Shown: positions 27,201 to 37,493, numbered from the stretch's first letter. The stretch: 64,000 nt of DNA from Panorpa germanica (GCA_963678705.1 OY783213.1:13582451-13646450), one strand, 5' to 3'. The notes: generated by a model from the letters alone, not told the origin. A program made the numbers and translations.

Positions 27201-30200
27201 ATAATCGTCTCTACTCAGTTACAAATGGACCTGGTTTTAAATAAATCGGAAGTAATAAAAAAAGGAATATTTTTTTACCTTATTACATAATTATATTTTG
27301 TTAGCGAAGGGTACGCTTATTGCGAGGTCTAGGGCTTTTTGGGTGTTAGCCGTACACACGAAATAGGGTGTATTACCATCTTGTATAAACCATTTGTAAA
27401 ATAGAGCACAATTTACGAAATTGTGTTCATTTATATGCAGTGGTGTATTCTCATTACTCTATCTAAAAGTAAGGCGTGTTGTATGGCAAATTTCAGGTCT
27501 AAACAAGAAAACAATATATTTTTGATTCATATAAATCACATGATATATAACTAATTAACTTGAAACGTTAAGCTTGAAGGATAAAATCGTGCAAGAACAT
27601 AAAATGTTCAATATATTAGCGCCATCTCTATGTGAGGCTTGAAACTTTTTTTTCATAATTTCATTTCATTACTTTCATTTTATAATTTAAAACATTGTTT
27701 TTAGTTTTATAACTTTTTCTATAAATTTCAAATACGTTGCGGTACATAGGAAAACTATTAAATGTCATTTCATAGTTACAACTTAGGTATAATTTTATTA
27801 AATCTATGTATACTCGGATATAAAACTTATATTACATTGTAGATAATTTACTGTGTTCTTTTATTCAATTTTCTTTATTTGATAATACGCGGTTTGATAT
27901 TATCTCAAATTCATTGGAGTGCAAAATGTATTTATGTTCCGGATTACGAATAATGGTCCAACAGACTGCTGACTGCTAACTAACCACTAGTTTGGACCAG
28001 ACTGCTAGCTCTTAGACTGCTATCTTCACTGACGTTAAATTCACTGCAAAAATTTGGGTGATTATTAAAACGCTCCAAGTATCTCTAACTTTTATGCTGA
28101 AGTTGTGGGTTATACATTTAATATTAATTACTGAATGGAATATTTCCAGATTTCTATGTTATTTCCAAACTTCTAAGCCATTGGTTTCAGTATCGTCTTG
28201 TATAGTGCCTCATTATAAAGATATGTATTCTCAATTCCCCCGCCACTGGATTATATTAATAACAACATAAGAATAATGTACTCGTACATAAGCAAAGCCT
28301 TCACCATCACATACAACAATAGCTGCTAATAAATACATCACAGGTTTTTGTAATTATGAATTGTTAAGACTCACTTGCGCGCTGTAGTAGACAAGTCATT
28401 TATTTTAGTGAGATTCCTTCCCCGAATAAAGCTGTGCGAGGCCATAACTAAAACCACGATAGATCCTTCATCATAAACGAAATATTAGACAAGCAACGCA
28501 CAATTAATGAGTTTACCCACACCTAACGTGAGGCTGCGTATATAAAAGACATTTATTATGTGAAAAAAGTGCACCGTGCTAAGCTACTATTGTACCTAGG
28601 GGCGCTATCACCCTTAGACGGTATATGCCCACCACCCGTTGAAAGGAGTCTTTGTTTTATTTTAATTTAATTTATTTAACGTCGATATTTAGCTGTCAAT
28701 TTTAACTGCCGAATTTAACTAAATAACAACCAAACCTAAATGTAACTCTGTTACAAGGATTAAACCTTGAAAACACAGCAGCCGCGTGATGCATCAATGC
28801 TCTCACCCACTGTGTCATCTTTGTGTCATTTTTGCAATTCTGAATCGCTGAACATAATTATATAAAATTAAGGTTTATAAACAAGGACCCGAACCCATTA
28901 TTATTTGTTTGTTATGTGATGACGTCATTTCATTTCGTTTTCGTAACGATAAGAGGACGTTTTTTAAGGTTATGTAGATTTACTATTTCTTAGAACGACT
29001 GTAACTTTTCATATAACGTTACGAAACAAACAAATATTTGACAGCAGAAAAGTTATTTCGCTCTCGCTCTAAAAAGTGATATTGTTTCGTAAAAGCGATG
29101 TTGACACTGTTGCCAAATATATAATCTCACCCAACTAAAGGACCCCTTTACTGTCAAATGTTAACTTCTTAATGTTTTATACTTTTAATGGAAAAGTTAT
29201 AGGTGCTATATACCGTAACGACCCAGTAAACATTTTGGAATCACTTTACCATCATATTGAAGATGCGTATGATTTTTTTGTCTTGAAAGAGTTCATTTAC
29301 AGGTCAGTTTCTTACTATTTTATCGGCTACAAATGGCGAAACCGATAAAGTCGATGCGAACTATAATTCAAATGCAATAGTGATAGAAACGTCACAAAAC
29401 AGGACAAATTATTTACTGGGGATGAACAACCAAATTAAATTGTTAATTAATTTTAAAATATCAGATATAGTTTCCAGATCATCCCTATAAGCTTAAAAAA
29501 GAATAAGAAAAACTAACGGTACTGTACAAGGGTCGTTTGTAGCGCTTCGGACATTTGGTCTTCTCGCCAAGATATTTGAACCGTTAATTTGACACCACTG
29601 TTATATAACATTAAAGTTGAAATATCTCTAAGATGCAGCTTGCTTAAATTCTATAAATTATTGGTTTCTCGTGCAATGTTGTATTGAAAATACATTTTCC
29701 TAACTTAATAGCGGCTCAAATCAAACCAGCAAATAGTAAAGATACTTTAAATACTTTAAGAAAACTATCTCAAGAAATGCACTCACTGAATATTATAAAT
29801 AAGAAAGAAATACAAAGTATTGAAAAGATTTCAAATATGTATAGAACTAAGTATATAGATATATTAATGAATGAAAAATAAAGCTATGACTCATTTTTTC
29901 AAATAAGAAGATATTTAAAATGTAAAGTTAAACTTTCCCTCTTGATTTATAGCTTGCAGTACGATTTTTATATACGGGTAGGTATATGATATTAATACAT
30001 ATTTAAATTTGAATTGTGTTCTTGTGTAAACTGTATATCACTTTAAAAAGTCCTAGGTTCTGCAATAAAACCGAAAATAATGCAGAAAAGAATCGGAGCC
30101 AATCTTCATCTAAAGTTTCTTCTTTTCTTTTTTAAATTATATATTACTATATGCTTTCAATTACTGCGTTAAATCTTGTATCAATTATAATATAACAATT

Positions 30201-30749
30201 TTCCTGTAATCTACATTTTTAAATTTTTGTAATACACTGAAAAAGATTAGTTATAGTTTAAATTACGAGAGTTCTAAAGTTTATTATATAGTCCAAATCA
30301 CGAGAGTTCGGCGGCGACTTATACTTAAAAGAGGCTATAAGAGCGGTATCAATCTATAATACGATAATGAATTTTATCTTATTCATTGCTATATACATTA
30401 TAGAAAATAAGTGAGTCAGAGCTTTTAAGTTATATCGGGAGTTTATACCTCACAACTTGTTTTAAGTATGAGTCGCCGCCGAACTCTCGTAATTTAAACT
30501 ATAATCGTAAATTAAATTCTGAATTAAAAATGTTTCAGGGAATGACTACACATATTCCCATATGCTATACAATTTAAATTAAATACAAAATTAAAACAGT
30601 GAGTGGGAATGCTACTATAGTAGATGCACTGACCTTAGTAGCGCCGTAGTAGTGACACTAAACCGTAGCTCGTACGCTGGATCCGTATCTCGGTTGTAGA
30701 CATTCATAGCGCTGGTAGCGTTCATCGTAATATTGTAGTACTGTTCCAT
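15236..30749 (-). CDS. Class A neuropeptide-type GPCR, SIFamide/NPFF-receptor-like, complete (404 aa)
   Basis: A seven-transmembrane receptor, presumably for a peptide at the neuronal or endocrine cell surface. Five coding exons join in phase: 30749-30634 (ATG to TM1 start), 24764-24583, 16527-16268, 16191-15997 and 15697-15236 (stop). All introns are GT-AG; the first two are 5.9 and 8.1 kb, the others 76 and 299 bp. The start is the first ATG after an in-frame TAA. The N-terminus has glycosylation sites at N6 (NIT) and N10 (NAT). TM1 has GLIGN (N53), TM2 NLACAD (D81), ECL1 W101 and C108, which should pair with C188 in ECL2. TM3 has ERC at 132-134 instead of DRY. TM5 has P214, TM6 FAISWLP (263-269) and TM7 NPIYY (310-314), followed by FNRKFRIGF and a palmitoylatable SCCG (333-336). 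YELRFS before TM1, [13 protein letters not shown] in TM3 and [14 protein letters not shown] in TM7 suggest the SIFamide/NPFF receptor group. The exact ligand is inference. Confidence 0.88.
17934..18075. repeat. Dispersed repeat with CACC-TGTATA end, copy 1 (GPCR intron 2)
   Basis: About 140 bp closely matching 23999-24141: AGAAATTG.GTTTTTAT, AAAATAGCAGT.AAA, AAGACATGTATG, GGCTCAAAAT.TTCTAAAT and CTATC.TCCCCTTAAG. The 3' end reads ACCTTGTATA here and ACCCTGTATG in the second copy. The ACCCTGTA end is typical of TACAGGGTG-ended non-autonomous elements. Both copies lie in the same intron, same orientation. Confidence 0.65.
20211..20327 (+). mobile_element. 5'-truncated non-LTR retrotransposon 3' end with TSD
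   Basis: A 117-bp insertion ending in a run of ten A's (20319-20328). It is flanked by the direct repeat ATGCTACACG at 20201-20210 and 20328-20337. The last part, CCTAGGAAGCC then an A/T tail, matches the 3' end of the larger insertion at 36321-36639, so both are copies of one LINE family or of close relatives. It lies in GPCR intron 2. Confidence 0.75.
20390..20655 (+). mobile_element. Truncated mariner-like element (5' end)
   Basis: At a TA (20390-20391) starts CGAGGTCTGTTCAAAAAATA, a mariner-type terminal sequence. About 200 bp in, an ATG at 20590 opens [18 protein letters not shown], which matches the usual N-terminus of mariner transposases (M.QRV.IKFC.KL). It then hits TAG at once. The rest of the transposase and the 3' terminus are absent. 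A dead 5' fragment in GPCR intron 2. Confidence 0.75.
20899..21133. mobile_element. MITE with CCATCCATAAATTACGTCA-type inverted ends
   Basis: GGCCATCCATAAATTACATC at 20901 and its inverted counterpart GTGACGTAAATTATGGATGAC ending at about 21131 bound some 230 bp of non-coding DNA. Short DNA elements with such ends are common in insects. It is in GPCR intron 2, close to the mariner fragment. Confidence 0.65.
22780..22860. repeat. Possible pogo/Tigger-type terminal fragment
   Basis: CCTCGATTTACACGGTAGG, GTACGTTCCAAC, then AAAACCGCGTAAAA and AATCGTGTAAAA resemble the ends of pogo/Tigger-type elements. I see no matching opposite end. This rests on general resemblance only. Confidence 0.3.
22893..22990. 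repeat. 'GACATTTAAAGTTTATTATT' repeat family, copy 1
   Basis: Nearly identical over about 90 bp to copies at 37260-37400, 46234-46415 and 51426-51665: ACGACATTTAAAGTTTATTA, TTTAAATTGTCAATTCC and TTTTTATCTAATTTTATAAT. All four copies run in the same orientation. Non-coding. Confidence 0.75.
23065..23130. repeat. Fragment of AAGCTAGCAAG MITE family
   Basis: AAGCTAGCAAG, TTACAGTTGCTACCTTACTACAAGC: the same core as the 10.78- and 48.6-kb copies, without clear inverted ends. It lies in GPCR intron 2. Confidence 0.35.
23999..24141. repeat. Dispersed repeat with CACCCTGTATG end, copy 2
   Basis: Partner of 17934-18075, about 80 percent alike by eye. It ends CACCCTGTATG, the better preserved terminus. 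440 bp from GPCR exon 2. Confidence 0.65.
24150..24245 (-). repeat. SINE 3' part (minus)
   Basis: On the minus strand it reads CTTTCTGGGTTTTGTTGTTA then TCAAG. This is the shared 3' half of the SINE whose fuller copies are at 40200-40325 (+), 61298-61440 (-) and 28695-28835 (-). Confidence 0.5.
26030..26385 (-). pseudogene. Decayed non-LTR ORF2: RNase H end plus zinc tail
   Basis: The minus strand encodes a well-preserved tail, [18 protein letters not shown] then KNFRQIRQ, i.e. the C..C....T.EH.L..C motif that follows RNase H in I/Jockey-type elements. Upstream, after one frameshift, are [12 protein letters not shown] (the TRLR.GH region) and [20 protein letters not shown] with KLYRIKK, as expected for the RNase H C-terminal part. 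It is a broken copy in GPCR intron 1. Confidence 0.65.
27435..27605. repeat. Repeat with CAGTGGTGTAT start and TTTCAGG-CTAAACAAGAAAA core
   Basis: It starts CAGTGGTGTATTCTC. AAATTTCAGG.CTAAACAAGAAAA and AAATCGTGCAA recur at 54620-54740, where CACTGGTGTAC lies about 150 bp downstream. A small dispersed element in GPCR intron 1. Confidence 0.4.
28695..28835 (-). repeat. tRNA-derived SINE copy (minus)
   Basis: Minus-strand order: CACAGTGGGTGAGAGCATTG (A-box-like), GCTGCTGTGTTTTCAAGG (near B-box position), then TTTAGGTTTGGTTGTTAT. This matches the copy at 40200-40325. In GPCR intron 1. Confidence 0.6.
28920..28927. promoter_or_regulatory. Palindromic CRE-type site TGACGTCA
   Basis: A perfect TGACGTCA lies in a less AT-rich block (28900-29110), some 250 bp upstream of the short open frame at 29172. 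It is a full consensus cAMP-response element, but a single site can arise by chance. Confidence 0.25.
29172..29348 (+). other. Short open frame (58 codons), partly duplicated at 33.2 kb
   Basis: ATG at 29172 opens [18 protein letters not shown], then [18 protein letters not shown], with TAA at 29346. GTCAGT after TTTACAG (about 29305) could be a splice donor. The second half is repeated at 33189-33366 as HHIENTYDFFVMKEFI followed by a stop. A second lysine-rich open frame (29684-29881) lies downstream, but I could not join the two in phase. No domain recognised; a repeat-derived ORF is as likely as a gene. Confidence 0.2.
30251..30504. mobile_element. 254-bp MITE with about 45-bp inverted arms
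   Basis: The right arm (30460-30504) is TTTTAAGTATGAGTCG, CCGCCGAACTCTCG, TAATTTAAACTATAA. The left arm is its complement, TTATAGTTTAAATTACGAG through GGCGGCGACTTATACTTAAAA, but interrupted by a 35-bp insertion that duplicates the TATAG...CACGAGAGTTC segment. It lies in GPCR intron 1, 129 bp from the first coding exon. Confidence 0.85.
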
Positions 30750-33180
30750 TTTTAAAAATTGACTCGTCCGTTATATTTCTATTATATTTTTTATCAAAAG
30801 ACCCATAAACATCCGTTAAAAATCCCGTATTTTCATCATACAAATATCTCCATTATTCATTGAGGATTACTTCAGTATTCCAGCACTCCAGTTCTCCAGG
30901 ATTCAGGCGTAGTTCGTTTGCTAGGGATATTTGATTTTGATTATACTATATTTCTCTTTTTCATCATATTTATTTAGGACAGGACATGTTTTTTTGTTGT
31001 ACGTATTCGAGATTAAATGAAAATCGTTGTCCGTTTGCCGGTGTTTGGTTTTCCAGATCTGTTTACTTTTAAAGAACGTTTTTACAATGTCGCTAATCTG
31101 TTGAATGTCGAGGGAATTCTATTTTCAGAGTTCTATGAATAACAGTTAAATTCCAATTAACCGTTGTGGGCACGGATATTCGATGTTAATTAATTTTGAT
31201 TTATTTCTCTCGAACCTTTAGGAAATATTCTCGGCATCTGAAACAATAAAAATTCAATTCATCATTAGGAGGAATGTACGAGTATAACTTGCAATAGAAG
31301 TCCTCAAACATTTGTATATAATTCACTTATACTTGAGAAATATGCAAGTAAAAAAACTAACAAGGTAAGATCATAAGAATGACTAATGTTAGAGAATTAC
31401 CAATATTAAATAGATGTCCATTCGTTATTCTGATTATTATGTACTTTACTTGACATTGATATTTAGAAATGTGTAAAGACGTAAACACGTTTACCTAAAG
31501 TAAATAGTAGTAAATTAATTAATTAAGTCGTTACATCTAAAAGAAAACATTTGAATTTAATAATATGTAAAAACGAGATAAATATGCATTTTCCCTAAAA
31601 TTTATAAAACAAAAGTTACTCTAATTGATTCATTTTGCCCCAAAATAAATTTTAAAAACTTCAAATGCGATGTACAAAGCATAGAAACAAATATATATGT
31701 AAATGCATATAAATCGATTACCCTACATTCAAATAAATATACGTGTTTTCAAGTAAAACAAATTAAATAACTATAACTGCTACATAAATGTAACATAAAT
31801 AAGACTGAAAATGGTTTCTAAATAACTTTCCAGATAAACATAACAAAGTTTACCTTTTACATAATATTTTTTTCGGTTAATATACTGTCTAATTCTATAA
31901 CAAAAGTTGCTTCTCGATATAAATATATATTTTTCGACTTTAATATAGCTTTTTATACAAGTTTACGTAATGTTACATGTTGAATTAATACAAGTGAACA
32001 TATTTAATGTCCTATACATTTATTTAATGTCAATGTAAAAGACTTATGTTAAACTTCTGTAAATAATATTACGTTAAATAATACGTGAGTTTTCATTTTG
32101 TGCTGTTAGAGGGTTTATTAAACTAAACTTTAACGTGAGCGTAACCAAAATAGTAACCAGTTCTTTTCAACTTATTTTGGTCAACGAAAAACAAATGCGT
32201 ATTGATTATGTTAATTGTTACCAGAATTATTTATCTTATCACTTAAAGATTATTTCATTCCAGTGTAAATTTTTATGAATTATATTCTATCAACTCGCTA
32301 AACATAGTTAACAAAAGTTTTCTTTTACATGAACAATGTTACCTAAAATATAACACAAACTAAATAAAACTACTTTTAAGCCCATTAATCATAAATCGTA
32401 AGTATATTACATTAAAGATTATTGAATCTACTTTACTCCTGATGGTAATAATGTTTCTTTAAGTATACTCTTTCAGATATAATATTGCTAATTGTTTCAC
32501 TGTCACACTGTCGCTATCTATATCTAACTATATAACCATGAAGTAATGTTTCACCTTAACTGTTTAGCGTGGGCCAAGTGTCACCAAGTGTTTGTCTCTA
32601 CCTGCAAACGCCCACGTCTCCACTGCAGACTAACATTTCAAGAATTTAATTAATTTATTAGACAAATATCAAGAAACAAATTTAATTTCTATGTTTGAAT
32701 TTCAATTTTATCTTCGCAAGAAATTAATTTAAAATAACTAATTAAAATTTAAGATAATCTTTTTCTATCTCTTTAGTATTAGTAACATTTAATTATATTT
32801 ATAAAAGCAGGATTACTATTTATCACACCCTCGGCTTAGCTAAACGCCTACGCCTTATTTTTATTAAAGGCATTCAAGCCTTAATGTTGAAGATTTACTA
32901 TTAATCATTTTCAAAACAATCTTTCAAAAAATATGAATGATGATATTTATACGTAATATAAAAGAATTTTTTTGTATTTGTCAATCAATAAAAATGACAT
33001 TCAAACAATATAAAAAATCTATGTAGCATATTTTCCAAATTCGAACAAAAGATAAGTTACTCCAAAATTAAATTTTATTCTATACCATATAAATTTATAA
33101 TTGGATTGTGAACCATATACTAAATAAAATTCAATCCAGTCTTGCTAAATCAGAGCAATTTTTTTAATTACTTTCAATAC
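30750..33180. other. AT-rich upstream region of the GPCR
   Basis: Upstream of the receptor start codon; should hold its 5' UTR or intron and possibly the promoter. I found no defined promoter element, open frame or repeat structure beyond general AT-richness. An open frame at 30658-30843 on the minus strand overlaps exon 1 in another frame and is a shadow. Confidence 0.4.
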
Positions 33181-33188
33181 TTATAAAG

Positions 33189-33366
33189 TCATTTTGCCAT
33201 CATATTGAAAATACGTATGATTTTTTTGTCATGAAAGAATTCATTTAAATTTCAGTTTCTCATAGTCATTCATATGAAATATCTATATTATCGGCTACAA
33301 ATGACGAAACCACTCCACCTGTCGGAATACAAATGAAGATAAAATTTTTACGAACTATAATTGAAG
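33189..33366 (+). repeat. Diverged duplicate of 29239-29370
   Basis: Shared blocks: CATCATATTGAA, GTATGATTTTTTTGTC, TGAAAGA.TTCATTTA, TTATCGGCTACAAATG and GCGAAACC/ACGAAACC, ending ACGAACTATAATT. The copy has an extra 25-30 bp in the middle and a stop codon in the frame that is open at 29 kb. Confidence 0.6.
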
Positions 33367-34897
33367 TACACTTCACAAATTTGTTTACTTGGAAGATTCA
33401 TCAAGAATATAGTTAGTATAATAAGTAATTTGTTTACTAATTTGCTTAATTTTAGATTTATGAAGTGCACGACATTTTCAAACTTCACATTAATTAATAT
33501 TTATTTACAAAACATAATTTGCAACTTATAGACACGAGTATATGTACTTAAAATAAAGAGATTAAAGTATTTTTATTGATAAAGTCAATAAGGATTTTCA
33601 GGCTTTACCTGCTTTCAAATATTTGCCAATATTCCTTAGTCATATTGCAGCCCTCTCTGTGCGATTAGTACTTGAGCATCGAAGAATAATCTGCTTTATT
33701 GTTAGTGGGCTGTTGTTTTCAAACTTTAATTCGTTTTATTACAATGTGACATTTCTAACGCATATAAGGGACAAAAGGGTCAGCAGTAGGATTCCCCAAC
33801 TAAGCAAGTTATGAGAAATCCTGTTTCTAGTAAGTATTTAAAGTTACTTCCCACCTGGGAAGGTGTTATCAAATGTATTATTCTTCTCTCTTTGAACACC
33901 AATTTATCTTGCAGCTATTCAATAAGCTTTCGATTTCTATTTATTATAAATCCACAACACATAAGCGTAACCTTGGAGTCGAGGTCATCAGATATACGGA
34001 TACGCTCTAAAAGTCACGTTTTACAAAATAGACACATGATAAATACAACAACAATTTAAAAGAACATCTGTGCATAGTGGAAAACCTTATAAAAGCAACA
34101 GTCGTAATCCAGCAGCCGTATCTCCTTTATTTATTGCCTGACATATATTACTTATCCTTGAAGGATTGCTATTTTTTGCAAAATCCTTTCAAAATATAAG
34201 AATAAGCCCCTTTCTAGTCTATTTATTCATATTACAGTATTAAGAAGGATGAGTTTGGGGTCAAGCGATAAAAGGGGAGGACTGAGTAGTTTCCACGGCA
34301 TGGATATAGCAATATGTTAGACTAAGTTCCACTGAGTATCATACTGCGGATGTTCAGTTATTATTGTTTTAAATAAAGTTCCGCGGAAATTCGTTTTATA
34401 TTGAAATATAGTTTAGTAACAACAATAACAGTTTGCGGGAGCAAAGTGGAAATCTGTGTAGCTATCTCAAAGAGTTTCTGATATAAAAACTACAAGTTCT
34501 AGTCTATTCTTATCAAGAAAAGATGCTACAAAATGTATATAAAGAGAGATGGAATTAGTTTTATATACTCGTATAAAGTATAACCCAGACCTTGACCTTG
34601 TCCCATTTCGAACCATTTGACGGTATGAATATATTTCAATAATACGAGTATATCAAATGAGAAAATGTTATTGATTCTACTACTGAGTTAATCTATTTGC
34701 AGGCAGGATTTAGTTAGGCGAACATCTGTAGAGTTTCAGTACTTATATATTAATTCGTGGAACAAGGTCCGAGAAGAGTGTTATCACTTATCTCAAGACT
34801 AACCATACAAGGACATTGGCACATCTTAAAAGAAATCACTTGGTAGAAAAAGATATGTGCAATTGTAGAGAAGGGGTAGCAGATCCAGAACATGGCA

Positions 34898-35239
34898 AGC
34901 AGGGCAACCGCCCGGGGCCTCGCATTCTCGCACAACAGCCCAAGTAGAAAAATTCATCATTATATATGTATTTGAAACTCGCGCCTCTCTCTTTAGTATC
35001 TTTTAAGGCATTCATGTACCTCAGTTTATCATCATTAATATTTGTCATTGTTAACTTTTATAAAACTTACAATATAAAATTTTATTTTTCGTCAATTATC
35101 ATCAAAAATACTTAAAATTACATAAATTACAATTTACATAAATTATACAAAGAACAAGTGCCTGGCAAAGATCTGCCACCCCGGTGCCTCGCAAAGTTTT
35201 ACCGCTCGGGGCCTCACAATGGCTAAGGCCGCCCCTGAT
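34898..35239. repeat. hAT-like GC-rich repeat (CAGGGGCGGCC ends)
   Basis: It starts CAGGGCAACCGCCCGGGGCC and ends GGCTAAGGCCGCCCCTG. The right 80 bp (GATCTGCCACCCCGGTGCC, GCAAAGTTTTACCGCTCGGG) is matched at 47370-47444, and the terminal GCCGCCCCTG at 44578-44587. CAGGGGCGGC termini are typical of hAT elements. The flanking 8-mers do not match, so the boundaries are uncertain. Confidence 0.5.
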
Positions 35240-35959
35240 CACAACCTCATTTAGATGCTAGCTATTTACGATCAATGTCCCGATGAATTAAAGAAACTAC
35301 CCCGCTAAATAAGCAACACGAATGTTACCTATTTAGTAAGTTTTTTAATTATATTAAAATAGGTCACAAAATATTGTATTATACGTTACAAGTTACTTAA
35401 AACCACATAACTGTGCTTATCTGCTACATTGGATTGAAAAGATATACAAATTGACAGTGAATAGAATTGATTTAAATTTCTATATACATATACAACATAT
35501 GAATATGAATATCCTTATTATTGTAGCATAATCCTTGGTCCATGAATAGAAGAGTAATCTCCCCATCAGTCGCAATGGTTTTTTATTACATTATCATCAG
35601 CTCAGCAGATACATCACACCAGCCATCAGCCACCAGCACCACGTAACTGTATAAAAATACATTTTATACAATTTATACCACATAACAAAATTTATAACAA
35701 GGTTTTATTTACTTGCTATCACATCCTTGCTTGACTCCTTGTTCGAATATCTTCTTAAAATTATTCACAATATTTAACATCACGTTTGACATTGAATTTT
35801 TATTATGTGAAGTGTCTGTAATACCAGCATCACCACCACGAGCACCATCAGAATGCCGTGATTAGCCTAGTATCCATCAAAAAGAAAGCTTCCTGTTTAT
35901 AAACTCGAACTTGTAGTTTCCTAGTTACATTACTTTCCAAACACAATTAATGTTGCCTG

Positions 35960-36060
35960 ATTTTTATCTAAACTTTATGATTGTGTACCTGATAAAGTTT
36001 ATGATTGTGTACTTGATAACCACCAAACACAGAAAAGGTAGTTCTGGCCCTTCATCTTCT
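35960..36060 (-). repeat. SINE 3' part with tandem duplication (minus)
   Basis: The SINE tail TTTCTGTGTTTGGTGGTTAT is followed on the minus strand by two tandem copies of CACAATCATAAACTTTATCA-type sequence. Same family as 61298-61440. Confidence 0.45.
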
Positions 36061-36320
36061 GCATATTCACAATAATTGGATATTTGAGGTTTTGATTTCC
36101 AACTTTATCAATATAGAGTACAGTTTTATATAAATTTAGTTTTGAATTACAACCCAATTGTAGAAAATTGAGTCCTTATCAGATTGGTAACAACTCTTCT
36201 TATTGTACGACCTACTGATAAAGAGATTTTGTGAAAAATTCATCTAGCATAATTATTTCAAGGTAAAAGCCTAAATCATCAACATTGAAATTTGAAATAA
36301 AATATTTAGCGACACAGAGG

Positions 36321-36639
36321 TTCTAGCAAGAAACAAAATCATTCCAAACTCTAAATGCGAATGTGGTGAAGAAGAGGCAGACCCTGACCACAATCTGTGG
36401 CAATGTAAAAATACAGCAATGGCAAGAAATGGACTCCAACGGGCGGTGCTACAGACTTCGCAGACGTTTCCTGTTAACACCGCCTTTTTGATTGAGAAAC
36501 CGAAATTTATAACAGCAGTAGCCATGAATAGATCATTCTTGTTATCGGGATACAAAGTATAAGAAGAAGCAGAATATATTAGGGGCGATAAAAGGCTACG
36601 TGCCTAGGAAGCCCGAGGAACTATATTAAAAAAAAAAAA
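36321..36639 (+). mobile_element. 5'-truncated non-LTR retrotransposon with 11-bp TSD
   Basis: A 319-bp insertion flanked by the perfect direct repeat CGACACAGAGG (36310-36320 and 36640-36650) and ending in twelve A's. The + strand encodes the end of an ORF2: SKCECGEEEADPDHNLWQC, then ARNGLQRAVLQTSQTFP, and GYKV before TAA/TAAG. The C.C...H....C zinc motif marks an R1/Jockey-type C-terminus. The short 3' UTR has GGGGCGATAAAAGGC and CCTAGGAAGCCCGAGG. The perfect duplication and the open frame suggest a fairly recent insertion. The minus-strand open frame here is a shadow. Confidence 0.85.
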
Positions 36640-36892
36640 CGACACAGAGGAGAAAGAACATTATTGCATGACGTAACAAACCTTTGCAAAAAAAAACTTT
36701 TAATCTAAATTTCTCTATGGTGGATATCCGGCTTTAGAGATTCAACAAGAACATGGATCAAAAATTTAAAAGGAAAATAATCTGATGGATTTTAAACAAC
36801 CTTGAGATAAGTCCATTCTGTGTCGTAACGTAAGTAAAACACGATGAATAGGGAAGAGGTGTAGGCGGGGGAGTGAAGAGAGGTAGACTGAG

Positions 36893-37133
36893 TAGACGTT
36901 ATATTTTAAGATTTTCATTCATGCAGATTTCAAGTTCAATTTGTCAAACTTCCGGTTGCTTGATAGAAAAATATTTGCTTAGAAGTTTTTTTCATAATAT
37001 TTTTAGTATAATTCAATGGATTTTATCAAAACGGTATGTGAATATTTAATTTCACACATATGAAAGAAAAACTATTTCCTTATTGAAAATTTATTTTATA
37101 AAATCAAGTTTATGTTATTCAAATAAATAACAA
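36893..37133. repeat. Direct repeat pair, copy 1 (241 bp)
   Basis: Matches 38213-38452 in the same orientation over its whole length: CGTTATATTTTAA, TCAAGTTCAATTTGT, ACTTCCGGTTGCTT, CAATGGATTT and ATCAAAACGGTATGTG, GAAAAACTATTTCCTTATTG, CATTCAAATAAATAAC. About 85 percent alike by eye. No open frame or inverted ends. Confidence 0.8.
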
Positions 37134-37259
37134 AAGTCTTCGCTTCTTCGTATTATCCACTAATGTACAGCGGCATTAGTTTTAGTTTTAAACAGATATG
37201 TATATGTATATACATACATATGATATGATATATTATTAATATAATTATTATATAATAAT

Positions 37260-37400
37260 TACACTGTTTAACTTAAATCATACTATCATCCTAAAATCAA
37301 AGAAACGACATTTAAAGTTTATTATTTAAATTGTCAGTTTCTTTTTATCTAATTTTATAATAACTTAATAATATGCACAATGAGTTCTGTCTACTCCAAA
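37260..37400. repeat. 'GACATTTAAAGTTTATTATT' family, copy 2
   Basis: It includes the upstream block ATTACACTGTTTAACTTAAA shared with 51510-51530, the core, and the downstream TGGTCACTG...CCAACTAAAGA shared with the 51.4-kb copy. Confidence 0.75.
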
Positions 37401-37488
37401 TATTAAATGTGTTGGCCGTTATTCCTCAAACGTAATCTGTGAAGTCCATGAGTATATGGTCACTGTCTACCAACTAAAGATATATAAT

Positions 37489-37493
<5 letters not shown>

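Noticed and set aside
36271..36555. 94-codon minus-strand frame
   Set aside because: Antisense of the LINE ORF2 tail, which has the zinc motif on the plus strand.
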